Positions 35,758-44,503 of a stretch of DNA of 64,000 nt are shown here, one piece after another (the first letter of the stretch is position 1; each line of letters starts with the position of its first letter). The notes beneath the pieces are model-generated. The model was not told where the DNA came from and ran no database searches. It saw only the letters and a list, made by a program, of their open reading frames with translations. The stretch lies in assembly GCA_018268375.1 (NCBI GenBank), contig JAFDWS010000002.1, positions 1,054,001-1,118,000 on the forward strand, given 5' to 3'. A program made the translations under genes and the position numbers. Origin of the DNA: Armatimonadota bacterium (lineage in GTDB: Bacteria; Armatimonadota; Fimbriimonadia; Fimbriimonadales; Fimbriimonadaceae).

Positions 35758-38595
35758 TTATCTCAGCACGTTGATCGGGACCAGCCGACGGACGCGCTCG
35801 CCGTTCGGCGTCTCAGCGAGGATCTCCATGCGGTACACGCCAGGAGCCACCGTCCTGTTCGCGTTGTCGCGCATGGCCCAGGTCACGCTGTTCTGGCCCG
35901 CGTTGTCCGCGCGGCCTCGAGTCAACGTGAACACTTCCTTACCGGTGCTGCTCAGCACTCGAACGGTCACCAACGCATCGGCGGAAAGGGCGTACGAGAC
36001 GCTCACCGGCGAATTGCTGTCGCGGCTCGAGCGCGTCACAAGGACGTTACCGATAACGGGCCGGCTCGATCCGCCGGGCTCGATCGTGACCTTGAGCTTC
36101 CTGACTCCCGGCTGTTGCATCCTAAAGGTGTAGCCCGAGACCGAGCGAAGGTCGTGAGACTCACCGGAAGCGAGGTCGGTCACCTTCAGCCGCAGGTTCC
36201 TTGGAACAGACGGCAAGTTCGGCCAGGTGACGGTGACATCGCCGGCCACGGTGGACTTGACGTTCACGTTCCATTCCTTACGGACGGTTCGGTCACTCAA
36301 GGCCTGCGTCATGCGGACAGCCTTGCCGTCGACCTGATCCTCGATGAAGAGCTCCAGAGCCTGCTTGGGAGCAGCAGGAGCCTTCAGCAATCGGAGTTCG
36401 GCCAACTTCTTCTTGTCGCTGACGACGCCAACGTAGTTCTGCGAGTCGTATCCGTTGTTCGACCTAGCGCTGAGTTGCAGCCTCCACTGGCGATCGTTCT
36501 GAGCCCAGTTCGCAACGCTTGTGCTGCGACCGGAGTTGGGCAAGCCTTCGAGGAAGACTGGCGGCCAGGAGATACGAACCGGCTTGAAGGTCGAAACGTA
36601 GATCCAGTACCCACGGTGCGGTTCCAGAATGTCGCCCGAGCCTTGGGTGTAGACGTAAGTGCCTCCACCCGGCTGTGTGTCGTCTCTGAGGAAGTAGATG
36701 AGGCTCGACTGCACGTAACCAGCCTGGACAGCTTCGATCCAGGTGAAGGAATCGGCAGGGTTGTCTTCCGCGACGAGAACCAGTTGGTTCAGCGGCACGC
36801 CGAAGCTATAGGGGTTGCCGATCAAGTTCCAGCCTTGATGCAAGCTGACCAGCAGGCCGCCAAGAGCCTGGTCGGTCGGCATCTGAGCGTTCTGTAGCGT
36901 GCGGTAGCCCTGGTCAGAAGTCGGAAGCACCCAGTAACCGATGCCTCGGTCGACCGAGATGGCTGGAATGTAGGACGACTGATCCGGATCCCACCGATAG
37001 GCGACGTAGTCGGCGCCTGCCTGGAGACCCAGGATCGAATCGAAGGAAGAGTCCTCGAAAGTGTAGGGAATCGTGACGAGGTTCGCTCCGCTCGGCAAGT
37101 TTAGCCGCGGAGTCGCGGAAACTCGAACGGTGCCGCTGAGCGTCTTGACAGGGCCGGGGCTCGGCGCGATGGACACCGAGTAAGGAAGGTTCCCGATGAT
37201 CTTGCCATCAGAAACGACCCGCCACTCGACCGACGAAACCTGGTTGGCTTGAACCAAGGGGAGGGTCTTCTGCTGAGTCTCACCCGGCGCTAGGCTCAAG
37301 CCCTCGGGAAGGAAGATCGTGAACCGGACGGTGTGCAAGTCGACTTCCTTATCCAGAGTCGCATATTGGTTGTCGATATAGGCTCGAATCGTGAACGGAT
37401 TCGGCGAAAGCCCGTTTTGGCCGTTGGGATCCGTCGCCACCAAGCGCGGAGCATCGATGACGGCTGCGTAAGGGTCAGCGTAGTCGGCTACGCCCCACGG
37501 AGACCGGATGTAATGGACAATGTCGATGCTGTTCAGCGACGGGACAATCACGCCCGGGAACCGCTGCACAAACGCCGTCTCATTCAGGAAAATGTCGGCC
37601 TCTTCCTTGGGGTTCGGATTGTTGGGGTCGTCGCCGAAGACCTGGAGACGGATGTTGTTGTCGTGGATCAAGCCCGGGGACTGGGTGTCGCCGTAGTTGC
37701 CGATCAGACACAGATCCGTGCTCGAGGCGTCTGGCGTCTCAGAACCAGGAAGGTTGTCGACGCGCATGCCGTAAGGCTCAGACTGGCCAGACTCGAACAG
37801 CATATAGGCCGGAAACTTCGGGTTGTCGATCGCGTAACGTCGCTCGTTGCGGACCGGCTTGCCGTTCGACAGCATCGTGTAGCCAATGTAGCCATTGGTG
37901 TTGACGTCAAATCCTTTGCGAAGGAAGCCGTCCCATACCGGCAACGGGGAGTTCATCTCCTGCGAGCCAGTGGAGTCGGCGCTTTGGGTGATCATGCCCG
38001 CATAGCAAGCGAACAGCAAGCCCAGAGTCTGAGGATCGGCCTTCAAATTGCGCATGTGCCAGCGTAAGCGCACTGCGTCAGCAATGACTTTACACTGCAG
38101 CTCGACATCGACGTCACCGTCCGCCCATGCGCTGATCGCATAGCGCTTGCTGGCGCCGACATAGAACGCCCGAAGGCCGCCGTTGCCAAACAAGACTGAG
38201 TTCGCGTTCGTCCCGCCGTCCTTTGTGATCTTGCCGTAACAGAAATCGCCGACAGGATCGTTCGGGGCACCCGTCGTGAACGCCATGTTGTCGTCAACGT
38301 CCGATTGGAGCGAGCCCGTCGGGCCAGCGAAGAACGACAAACGGCCAACCGCGTTCAGGGTACGGGCAGTCGGCGCATAGCACGGGCCCGTCGTACCGCC
38401 CCAACGAGATGTGCCACTGATGCCCATCGTGACGCCGATGATGTCGTTGAAGACACCCTGGATCCCGTAGTCGTTGGAATACTGCGGCGTCATGGAATGG
38501 TCCCAACACTCTTGGAACCAGCCCTGGGCCATAGCTGACCCGGCAGTGACGGCCGTGCCGCAGGCGATGAACGCGATTCTCTTGAAGATGTCCAT
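35758..38595 (-). CDS. Large secreted protein with FlgD-like C-terminal domain
   Basis: The 945-residue protein has a signal peptide ending AMA-QGW. Residues of about 30-550 are a mixed beta region with many Asp and Asn; about 550-730 hold an EGW-type domain (HQGWNLIGNPYSF and HRGYWIYV). The last ~90 residues (VSVSYALSADALVTVRVLSSTGKEV ... GVYRMEILAE) are a FlgD-like Ig fold, as used by many secreted proteins as a surface attachment or export domain. It lies between the CsgG-like and barrel genes in one direction. Function unknown. Confidence 0.6.
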   Translation of the reverse strand: MDIFKRIAFIACGTAVTAGSAMAQGWFQECWDHSMTPQYSNDYGIQGVFNDIIGVTMGISGTSRWGGTTGPCYAPTARTLNAVGRLSFFAGPTGSLQSDVDDNMAFTTGAPNDPVGDFCYGKITKDGGTNANSVLFGNGGLRAFYVGASKRYAISAWADGDVDVELQCKVIADAVRLRWHMRNLKADPQTLGLLFACYAGMITQSADSTGSQEMNSPLPVWDGFLRKGFDVNTNGYIGYTMLSNGKPVRNERRYAIDNPKFPAYMLFESGQSEPYGMRVDNLPGSETPDASSTDLCLIGNYGDTQSPGLIHDNNIRLQVFGDDPNNPNPKEEADIFLNETAFVQRFPGVIVPSLNSIDIVHYIRSPWGVADYADPYAAVIDAPRLVATDPNGQNGLSPNPFTIRAYIDNQYATLDKEVDLHTVRFTIFLPEGLSLAPGETQQKTLPLVQANQVSSVEWRVVSDGKIIGNLPYSVSIAPSPGPVKTLSGTVRVSATPRLNLPSGANLVTIPYTFEDSSFDSILGLQAGADYVAYRWDPDQSSYIPAISVDRGIGYWVLPTSDQGYRTLQNAQMPTDQALGGLLVSLHQGWNLIGNPYSFGVPLNQLVLVAEDNPADSFTWIEAVQAGYVQSSLIYFLRDDTQPGGGTYVYTQGSGDILEPHRGYWIYVSTFKPVRISWPPVFLEGLPNSGRSTSVANWAQNDRQWRLQLSARSNNGYDSQNYVGVVSDKKKLAELRLLKAPAAPKQALELFIEDQVDGKAVRMTQALSDRTVRKEWNVNVKSTVAGDVTVTWPNLPSVPRNLRLKVTDLASGESHDLRSVSGYTFRMQQPGVRKLKVTIEPGGSSRPVIGNVLVTRSSRDSNSPVSVSYALSADALVTVRVLSSTGKEVFTLTRGRADNAGQNSVTWAMRDNANRTVAPGVYRMEILAETPNGERVRRLVPINVLR

Positions 38596-38678
38596 GTCTT
38601 TGATGCGAGACTTTTCTTGTCTAGGTGACCGGATCCCGGCTACTTTCCAGCCGGGATCCTATGGTCGTTCTCCTGCAC

Positions 38679-40577
38679 TTAAGGAGTGGTCGGTCGTCGG
38701 AAGTGGCGCTTCGAGCTGAAGATGAACCTCTGGCCTGCCGCGTCAGCGACTGGGCCCGGATTGTCTTCAGGGTTTCGAGCACCGACTCTCCAATAGAGCA
38801 CGGCGGCCGTCGGGAAGATCGTCGAGGTGTCAATGGTCGGCGAGCTGACTGTCTGGCCACCGGGCAACACTAGTTCGACGAACGGATCGGTCGTGAAAGT
38901 TCGATTGGCCGGGAAGTCCTGGCGGTCCGAGAACTGGACCACGTAGTTCAGCGGCACGCTCGATACGGCACCGCGCACCGAGGTGAAGCCGAACGAACTC
39001 TGACCGTTCACGACAGCATTGTCGTCCGGGGCGCGAAGCGACGGTCGGACCAACGGGGTCGCTTGACCTGCCGCAGCCACTCTCGACGAGACGAAGTAGC
39101 AGAAATTGCCGTTCGTACCGTTCGTGCCACCGGTGTTGCCGCCCGTGTTGCCACCTGTGTTACCGCCCGTGTTGCCACCGGTGTTACCGCCCGTGTTGCC
39201 ACCGGTGTTGCCACCCGTGTTGCCGCCCGTGTTACCACCGCCGCTTGAACAGTTGCTGGTGTCCGGAAGGTCGAAACAGCTGACACGGTAGACGGCTTCG
39301 ACCGAATACTCGTAGGGGGTGCCAGGTACAACGGCCACGCCAGGAGCTCCCGTGCCGGTGGGCGGCTCGGTGAAGTCGCAGGTGTTGCCGCCGATGACGC
39401 CGGCGAAGTCGTACCAGACGGTGCCACCGCTGGTCGTGTTGTCACGGTCGTTGTAGGCGAAGGAGGCCGTAGCCGGGGCGACCGTGGCCGGCACCGCGCC
39501 AGCTCCGTTGCGCCAGACCTGATACTGATAAGGACCGAACGTCGTGCCTCGGAAGAACGAGTCGCGCGTCCACTGGATCCTAACGGCGGGGACGTCGTTG
39601 GCGAGCATCGCGGCCTCAGCCTGAACGTTGCCCACAGCGTCCTGGTTGGAGCCGTGACCGTTGGCAAAGAGGAACCCGAGAATGAGGAGGACGATCACAA
39701 GCGAGATCAAGCCAGAGTTACTGCCCGATTTGGTCTTGCGAACGACAGCGTCACCACTCTTAGTCCAGTCCGACTTCAGGTCAGGAACATCGAACACCGC
39801 GCGAACTTTGTCGCCTGGCTGGATGCCCTTGTAGTTCCGAGTCGTCTCGATGAACGAAGAGTCGGGGTCGACGTCACGGACGATGCCCTCGGCGACTTGC
39901 GTCTTGCCACGGGTCACGATGACGCGCTGGTCCTTTTCAAAGCCAGCCCGATTGCCCTTGTTGATCAATGCGCGGTTGTTGAGGGTGTTCAAGACCGTCG
40001 CCGACGGAAGCGTGCGCGTATTGATCTGCGACAACGCCTCGAATGCGCCCTGTGCCACCGCGTTCTTCAACAGCTCGTCGTTGGAAACGTCGCCCGCCCG
40101 AGTGTCGGAGTTGCCGCTGACGGCTGCACCGTTGACAGCCAAGCCAGAGGCTACGTCCCACACCACGACGCGCATCAAAACTTGCGCCTGGCGGCCTTGC
40201 GCACCGTTGACGATGCGCCAATTGACGACGTCGCCAGACACGATCGAGACCGACTGGAGCGCTTGGCCCAGTCTTTGGATCTCTGTCGATTTCGTGATCG
40301 GCGGCTGGAAGCCAAGGTCTGAGGCGGTCCGTCCTACCGTCTCAGACGGCACGACCTCCACCTTGCCCTGGCGTGTCAGTTCACTGATGATCGCGTCGCT
40401 GGCCATCTTGCCGACAGCGACCGACTGGTCTTTGCTCTTGTTCGCAAACTCCAAGACGGCCCAACTCGGCTGAGCTTCAAGCTGGGCGGCTGCCGGCCGT
40501 CCAACCAAAACTGCGACGAATGCCAATGCGACGGCGAAAAACTTGATGGTTTGAGCGTTCTTCCCGAACCCGTTCAT
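38679..40577 (-). CDS. CsgG-like secreted/envelope protein with Gly-Asn-Thr repeat
   Basis: Start at ATG 40577 after a GGAGG site. The 632-residue protein has a signal peptide (AAAQ) and a CsgG-like domain at residues of about 25-200 (WAVLEFANKSKDQSVAVGKMASDAII, quoted only in part). A membrane-like segment (LISLVIVLLILGFLFA) and two fibronectin-like regions follow, with a 9 x GGNT repeat between them. CsgG-type domains form or gate export pores for curli-like fibres. This supports a role in assembly or secretion for the whole cluster, but pore formation is not shown. Confidence 0.6.
   Translation of the reverse strand: MNGFGKNAQTIKFFAVALAFVAVLVGRPAAAQLEAQPSWAVLEFANKSKDQSVAVGKMASDAIISELTRQGKVEVVPSETVGRTASDLGFQPPITKSTEIQRLGQALQSVSIVSGDVVNWRIVNGAQGRQAQVLMRVVVWDVASGLAVNGAAVSGNSDTRAGDVSNDELLKNAVAQGAFEALSQINTRTLPSATVLNTLNNRALINKGNRAGFEKDQRVIVTRGKTQVAEGIVRDVDPDSSFIETTRNYKGIQPGDKVRAVFDVPDLKSDWTKSGDAVVRKTKSGSNSGLISLVIVLLILGFLFANGHGSNQDAVGNVQAEAAMLANDVPAVRIQWTRDSFFRGTTFGPYQYQVWRNGAGAVPATVAPATASFAYNDRDNTTSGGTVWYDFAGVIGGNTCDFTEPPTGTGAPGVAVVPGTPYEYSVEAVYRVSCFDLPDTSNCSSGGGNTGGNTGGNTGGNTGGNTGGNTGGNTGGNTGGNTGGTNGTNGNFCYFVSSRVAAAGQATPLVRPSLRAPDDNAVVNGQSSFGFTSVRGAVSSVPLNYVVQFSDRQDFPANRTFTTDPFVELVLPGGQTVSSPTIDTSTIFPTAAVLYWRVGARNPEDNPGPVADAAGQRFIFSSKRHFRRPTTP
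39131..39238. repeat. 12-bp tandem repeat coding for (GGNT)9
   Basis: Nine 12-bp units, consensus on the plus strand GTGTTGCCRCCC with third-position changes, inside the CsgG-like gene. All units stay in frame and encode Gly-Gly-Asn-Thr. It is a likely length-variable linker. Confidence 0.9.
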
Positions 40578-40764
40578 TCCGCGTCCTCCATGCGATTCTT
40601 CCGGTCTTTTTGCATTTCGCGTACCCACGCACTTCCGTGTTCGTCCAAGGCTTGAGCCCCGGACGAATGCAGATCATAGCTGAATCGGTACGAAGTTGGC
40701 AACCGCAGGGCACCGCCCGTGCGGCCTGCCGACCTGAAAAGACCAGCCAGACCAAGCGTCCGAG

Positions 40765-40770
40765 AGTATA
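40765..40770 (-). promoter_or_regulatory. Candidate -10 of the envelope cluster
   Basis: TATACT on the minus strand, ~190 nt upstream of the ATG at 40577. TATGAT near 40673 is another candidate. The 220-bp gap between the CsgG-like gene and coaE holds nothing else I recognise. Confidence 0.3.
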
Positions 40771-40797
40771 GCACGGGTACCTGCAGATCTGACATGC

Positions 40798-41370
40798 TCA
40801 AATCAGTCGGTGCGCGATGGCCAGTGACTCTACGTGACACTTGACGTTAGAAATCTGCTGATTGGTTCGAACAATCGCGTCGCCGAAAGCACATTTCACT
40901 TCGGTCGGAAGCTGGCTCGCCAGGAGCCCGCGCGCCTCTTCGCTGCTCCCGATCCTTTCGGTCAATCTCCTCAACTGCTCGTCAGCGCCACAAGTCACCA
41001 CCCAAACGCGCCGATAAAGCCGAGACAGGCAACCTTCGACCAGGAGGGGCACTTCGTGCACGTCGGCGCCGCTTGACGCCATCCGTTCCAGCACCGCGTT
41101 GTGGGTCAGGCGGTTCATCGACCGCCGCTTGTCCTGGTCCGCCGCAATCAACCCTCTGACAATGGCTTTGTCTGGACGGTCGTCAAGCCCCAGACAGGAT
41201 TGAACGTCGCTTAAGAAGGCCTCCTCACCCCACATTTGCCGGACGACATCGTCGGCCGAGCATGTGGTCAAGCCCAGACCCGCCAACAGGGAGACAACGG
41301 TGGACTTGCCCTCAGCGATCCCACCAGTGATCGCCAATTTGAACAGAAACGGGGCGGCACCTTCGTTCAT
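40798..41370 (-). CDS. coaE: Dephospho-CoA kinase
   Basis: The 190-residue P-loop kinase catalyses the last step of CoA synthesis. The P-loop is GGIAEGKS (usually GGIGSGKS). CSADDVVRQMW, VHEVPLLVEGCLSRLYRRVWVV (quoted as VPLLVE) and R-x-x-x-Q-L are the family landmarks; PLLVE replaces the usual PLLFE and RTNQQ the usual I-x-N. It follows rpsA by 36 bp in the same direction, so the two are probably co-transcribed. Confidence 0.9.
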   Translation of the reverse strand: MNEGAAPFLFKLAITGGIAEGKSTVVSLLAGLGLTTCSADDVVRQMWGEEAFLSDVQSCLGLDDRPDKAIVRGLIAADQDKRRSMNRLTHNAVLERMASSGADVHEVPLLVEGCLSRLYRRVWVVTCGADEQLRRLTERIGSSEEARGLLASQLPTEVKCAFGDAIVRTNQQISNVKCHVESLAIAHRLI

Positions 41371-41406
41371 GCGCCGCCCCGTCTCATCGTCCGCTCCGAA
41401 GAACGG

Positions 41407-42978
41407 TTACTCCGACTTCTCTTCGGAAGCCGTTTCGCCCGCCTCGGACTCGGATCCTTCGTCGCCCTCGCTCCTGAGGATGCCTCTCAGCATTCCCAAG
41501 CGCTCGCCGATCGTTGCGCCGCCTGACGGGGCACGCATTGTCGCCGCAGGCGGATCGAAGCTGCCCTCGTGCCGCATCGGACGCTTGCCCGATGTCGGGC
41601 GTCGCTTGTTGCCCCGGTCGTAGCTATAGTCGCCGCCCGGCTGTGCGCCATCGCGAAGACTGAGCACCATGCGCCGATCGTCGGGCCGAAGGTCAATGAT
41701 CGTCGGCTCGATGTCTTGCCCTTCTTCAAGGACCTCGTTCGGCCGCTTCACCCTCTTGTTGGAGCATTCGCTCAGCGGCAAGAAAGCTTCCGCGCCCTCT
41801 GGGAGGCGGACAAACGCACCGCTCTGAACGATGCGCGAGACCTTGACGTTGATCTTCTGGCCCTGCTTGTAGTTCTCGCGGATGATGTTCCACGGGTCAG
41901 GCAGCACCTGCCGGAGTCCAAGGCTCACTCGCCCAGTGTTCGAGTCCAAACGGAGGACTTGGACGTTGATCTCGTCGCCCTCGCGAAGGACTTCGCGTGG
42001 GTGATCGATCCTGAACCAGCTCATTTCGCTGATGTGGAGGAGGCCGTCAATACCCCCGAGATCCACGAACGCGCCGTAGTCGGTCAGCCTTCGGACGACG
42101 CCTGGCAGCACATCGCCAGTCTTGACGTTGTCGAAGATCTCTTTCTTGACCTCTTCGCGGCGCTCGCCTTCCGCTGCCCGATTGCTCAAGACAACCTTCT
42201 TGCGCTCGCGGTCGATCTCAATGATCTTCACGTTCAAGGTTTGGCCAACGTACTTCTCAATGTTGCGGAGCTTCCCGCTGCCTACGTGGGTCGCCGGCAC
42301 AAAGCCTCGGACGCCGATGTCGACGACGAGCCCGCCCTTCACCCGGTCGATGACCTGGGCCTCGAAGACCTTGCTCTCGTCAAAAGCGTCGAGGATCCGC
42401 TGCCACGTCTGGTCGAAATCCGCCTTGCGCTTCGAAACAATGGGGTTTCCTTCAGCGCTGCCAGTCTTCAAGACGATGACTTCAAAAGAGTCACCGACCT
42501 GGACGATCCCAACGGCCGAATCCACGTTCTCGTCTGTCAGCTCGCTCAGCGGGACAACGCCTTCGGCCTTTGTTCCGAGGTCGACAAAGACGCGGTCTTT
42601 CTCGACCTGGATGACCTTTGCTTCGATTCGGTCACCCCGGCTAAGGCCTCCGCTGGTCTCGCGACCGCCTTCATCGCCTTCAAGGCTCGCCATCGCGGCT
42701 TCAAAGAGCTCGGCGTCGGACTGGGCGGAAGCTTCGGCCCGGACCGGCTCGGGTGCCGGAGGCTCGGGCGCAACTGGCTCTGGCGCGGGTGGGGCCGCGG
42801 CCTCGGCCGGCTGATGCTCTTCAGTGTCTGCGATCGTCGCGGCCGGGGCGTCGGTCGTCGGGGTTTCCTCGACGGCCTCTGGACTGGTCGCGACGACATT
42901 TGTCTCCTCTGCCGCCGCGGCCGCGGACTCTGTGCCGTCAGCCGGAACGGTGGGGGTCGTCATGTTCTCGTCGATCAT
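41407..42978 (-). CDS. rpsA: Ribosomal protein S1-like RNA-binding protein, four S1 domains
   Basis: The 523-residue protein binds mRNA on the 30S subunit. Four S1 domains start at about residues 113, 200, 285 and 370, each with the G-x-F/V-V-D/R-L core (FVDLGTKAEG, VVDIGVRG, FVDLGGIDG, FVRLPEGAEA). E. coli S1 has six domains; four is common in non-proteobacterial phyla. An unusual ~105-residue N-terminal extension is rich in Ala, Pro and Glu, and a basic then acidic tail follows the last domain. A TACAAT promoter element is at 43047-43052. Confidence 0.88.
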   Translation of the reverse strand: MIDENMTTPTVPADGTESAAAAAEETNVVATSPEAVEETPTTDAPAATIADTEEHQPAEAAAPPAPEPVAPEPPAPEPVRAEASAQSDAELFEAAMASLEGDEGGRETSGGLSRGDRIEAKVIQVEKDRVFVDLGTKAEGVVPLSELTDENVDSAVGIVQVGDSFEVIVLKTGSAEGNPIVSKRKADFDQTWQRILDAFDESKVFEAQVIDRVKGGLVVDIGVRGFVPATHVGSGKLRNIEKYVGQTLNVKIIEIDRERKKVVLSNRAAEGERREEVKKEIFDNVKTGDVLPGVVRRLTDYGAFVDLGGIDGLLHISEMSWFRIDHPREVLREGDEINVQVLRLDSNTGRVSLGLRQVLPDPWNIIRENYKQGQKINVKVSRIVQSGAFVRLPEGAEAFLPLSECSNKRVKRPNEVLEEGQDIEPTIIDLRPDDRRMVLSLRDGAQPGGDYSYDRGNKRRPTSGKRPMRHEGSFDPPAATMRAPSGGATIGERLGMLRGILRSEGDEGSESEAGETASEEKSE

Positions 42979-43046
42979 ATGAGTTCTGTCCTAAGCAAGA
43001 AAGAAGGTGGTAACTGTACCTTCTCAGCGGCAAATGCCGAGCTTCT

Positions 43047-43075
43047 ATTGTAGCTTAGGACCCTAAGGCGGTCAG
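43047..43075 (-). promoter_or_regulatory. Promoter of rpsA-coaE
   Basis: TACAAT (-10, minus strand, 43047-43052) and CTGACC (43070-43075) are 17 bp apart, the latter inside the xylB stop region. The leader is ~65 nt. Confidence 0.5.
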
Positions 43076-44478
43076 CCTTTTAGCATTCGGTAAAGCGACC
43101 GATAACGTTCGACCGGGGCCGTGAAGTCAACTTGACGCGGCGAGACCTCGTCCTTTTCGCGGACCGTCGCTTCAGCCGCTTCCACGACTGAGTGCCACAT
43201 GCCGACCCCGACGCCAGCCAGGAGCGCAGCACCAAGAGCCGGACCCTCGTCTTGCTCGAGAGTCACACAAGGAACACCCGTGACGTCAGCCAAAAGTTGC
43301 AACCAGAAAGCACTCTTTGCACCGCCCCCCGTGACGCGCAAACACCCAGCCTCGCCGCCGAAGGGAACAAGGGAGCGCAGGCAATCGGAAACACCAAAGG
43401 TGACACCCTCAAGCACCGCTCGAGCAAGGTGCTGAGGGCCGTGGTGCAAGGTCAAACCGTTAAAGGCACCGGTGGCGGCAGGGTCGACCACCGGGCACCT
43501 CTCGCCCGCAAGATACGGGAGGAAGGAGACTCCTTCCGCACCGGGTGGCACATCATCCGCCAAGGCATCCATTTCGCGGAAGGATCTGTCTGCGAACAGT
43601 GCTTTCCGCGCCCAACTGACGGCGCCGCCGCACGACAACATGACGCCCATGGCGTGCCAGCCGCCCGTCGCGTGGCAGAACACATGGACCGACCCACCGT
43701 CGTTGGGCCTGGCTTCGGGGATCGCGGTGAACGCTACCCCGCTCGTGCCGAGGCTCACGCTCACCATTCCCGGAACGACCGCACCGACTCCGACCGCACC
43801 GGCCGCCTGGTCTCCTGCGCCAGCCACGACCGGGACACCGCCCGCGGTTTGGCCAACCACGCTCCATGAGTCGACTACATCGGGAAACAGACGCGGATCA
43901 ATGCCGAGGGCCCCGAGGATGTCGGCCGCCCACGCCTTGCGCCGGACGTCGAAGCAGCCCGTTCCCGAAGCGTCGGACGGCTCCGTCACCGTCTCGCCGG
44001 TCAGTCGCTGCACGATAAAGTCCTTTGGGAGCAACACTTTTTCGGTCCTCCCAAACGCTTCAGGATCTTGCTTTCGCAGCCAAAGGACTTTGGGCAGTTG
44101 AAACCCAGTGAGCATCGGGTTGCAGGTCGTCTCGACCAGACGCCGAAATCCCACTGTATCTGTGGCCTCGGCACACTCAGCCAGGGTGCGCTGATCGCAC
44201 CACAGGAGCGCTGGGCGGACGACTGCTCCCTGGGCATCCAAGAAGACTGAACCGTGCATTTGGCCCGTAACGCCGATCGCCACCGCTTGCGCGTTGAGCT
44301 CAGCCAAACACTCTTGGACGGCGTTCCACCAGTCCTCTGGGTCTTGCTCCGCCCAACCCGGTTGTGGCGTGGACATCCCGTAGGACCGCTCGGCCCTCTT
44401 CAACAACCGGCCGGTCTCGTCGATCAGGATCGCCTTCGTGCCGCTCGTCCCAACGTCGATCCCGATGAGCCTGGCCAC
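43072..44478 (-). CDS. xylB: Xylulokinase, FGGY family
   Basis: GTG 44478 is chosen (468 residues) because the sequence from it is the canonical ATPase start RLIGIDVGTSGTKAILID; the frame further upstream is inside the divergent gene. GVTGQMHGSVFLD is the sugar-contacting segment, and GAGDQAAGAVGVG contains the catalytic Asp. GVSVSLGTSGVAF and VTGGGAKSAFWLQLLADV are the ATP-binding phosphate and adenosine motifs. It phosphorylates D-xylulose, though other FGGY substrates are possible. No isomerase gene is nearby. Confidence 0.88.
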   Translation of the reverse strand: MARLIGIDVGTSGTKAILIDETGRLLKRAERSYGMSTPQPGWAEQDPEDWWNAVQECLAELNAQAVAIGVTGQMHGSVFLDAQGAVVRPALLWCDQRTLAECAEATDTVGFRRLVETTCNPMLTGFQLPKVLWLRKQDPEAFGRTEKVLLPKDFIVQRLTGETVTEPSDASGTGCFDVRRKAWAADILGALGIDPRLFPDVVDSWSVVGQTAGGVPVVAGAGDQAAGAVGVGAVVPGMVSVSLGTSGVAFTAIPEARPNDGGSVHVFCHATGGWHAMGVMLSCGGAVSWARKALFADRSFREMDALADDVPPGAEGVSFLPYLAGERCPVVDPAATGAFNGLTLHHGPQHLARAVLEGVTFGVSDCLRSLVPFGGEAGCLRVTGGGAKSAFWLQLLADVTGVPCVTLEQDEGPALGAALLAGVGVGMWHSVVEAAEATVREKDEVSPRQVDFTAPVERYRSLYRMLKG

Positions 44479-44486
44479 GGTGTCGA

Positions 44487-44496
44487 AGTGTACACT
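44487..44496. promoter_or_regulatory. Shared palindromic divergent -10 (AGTGTACACT)
   Basis: A 10-bp perfect palindrome in the 25-bp gap between the divergent xylB and ppx/gppA genes. Each strand reads TACACT. The plus-strand copy is 7 nt from the GTG at 44504 and the minus-strand copy 8 nt from the GTG at 44478. Confidence 0.5.
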
Positions 44497-44503
44497 CGCC
44501 GCC

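Noticed and set aside
35689..38067. Long plus-strand frames over the 945-aa gene
   Set aside because: They are shadow frames with skewed composition; the minus strand has the signal peptide and FlgD-like domain.
39131..39238. Possible CRISPR-like array
   Set aside because: Units are 12 bp, directly adjacent and in frame, with no spacers. It is a coding minisatellite.
39106..39291. Proline-rich PPVL repeat protein on the plus strand
   Set aside because: It is the antisense reading of the GGNT repeat; no start signal and no flanking coding sequence.
40578..40797. Possible small gene between the CsgG-like gene and coaE
   Set aside because: Short frames overlap the promoter-like elements and have no ribosome binding site.
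41569..43053. 494-codon frame antisense to rpsA
   Set aside because: The minus strand clearly encodes four S1 domains.
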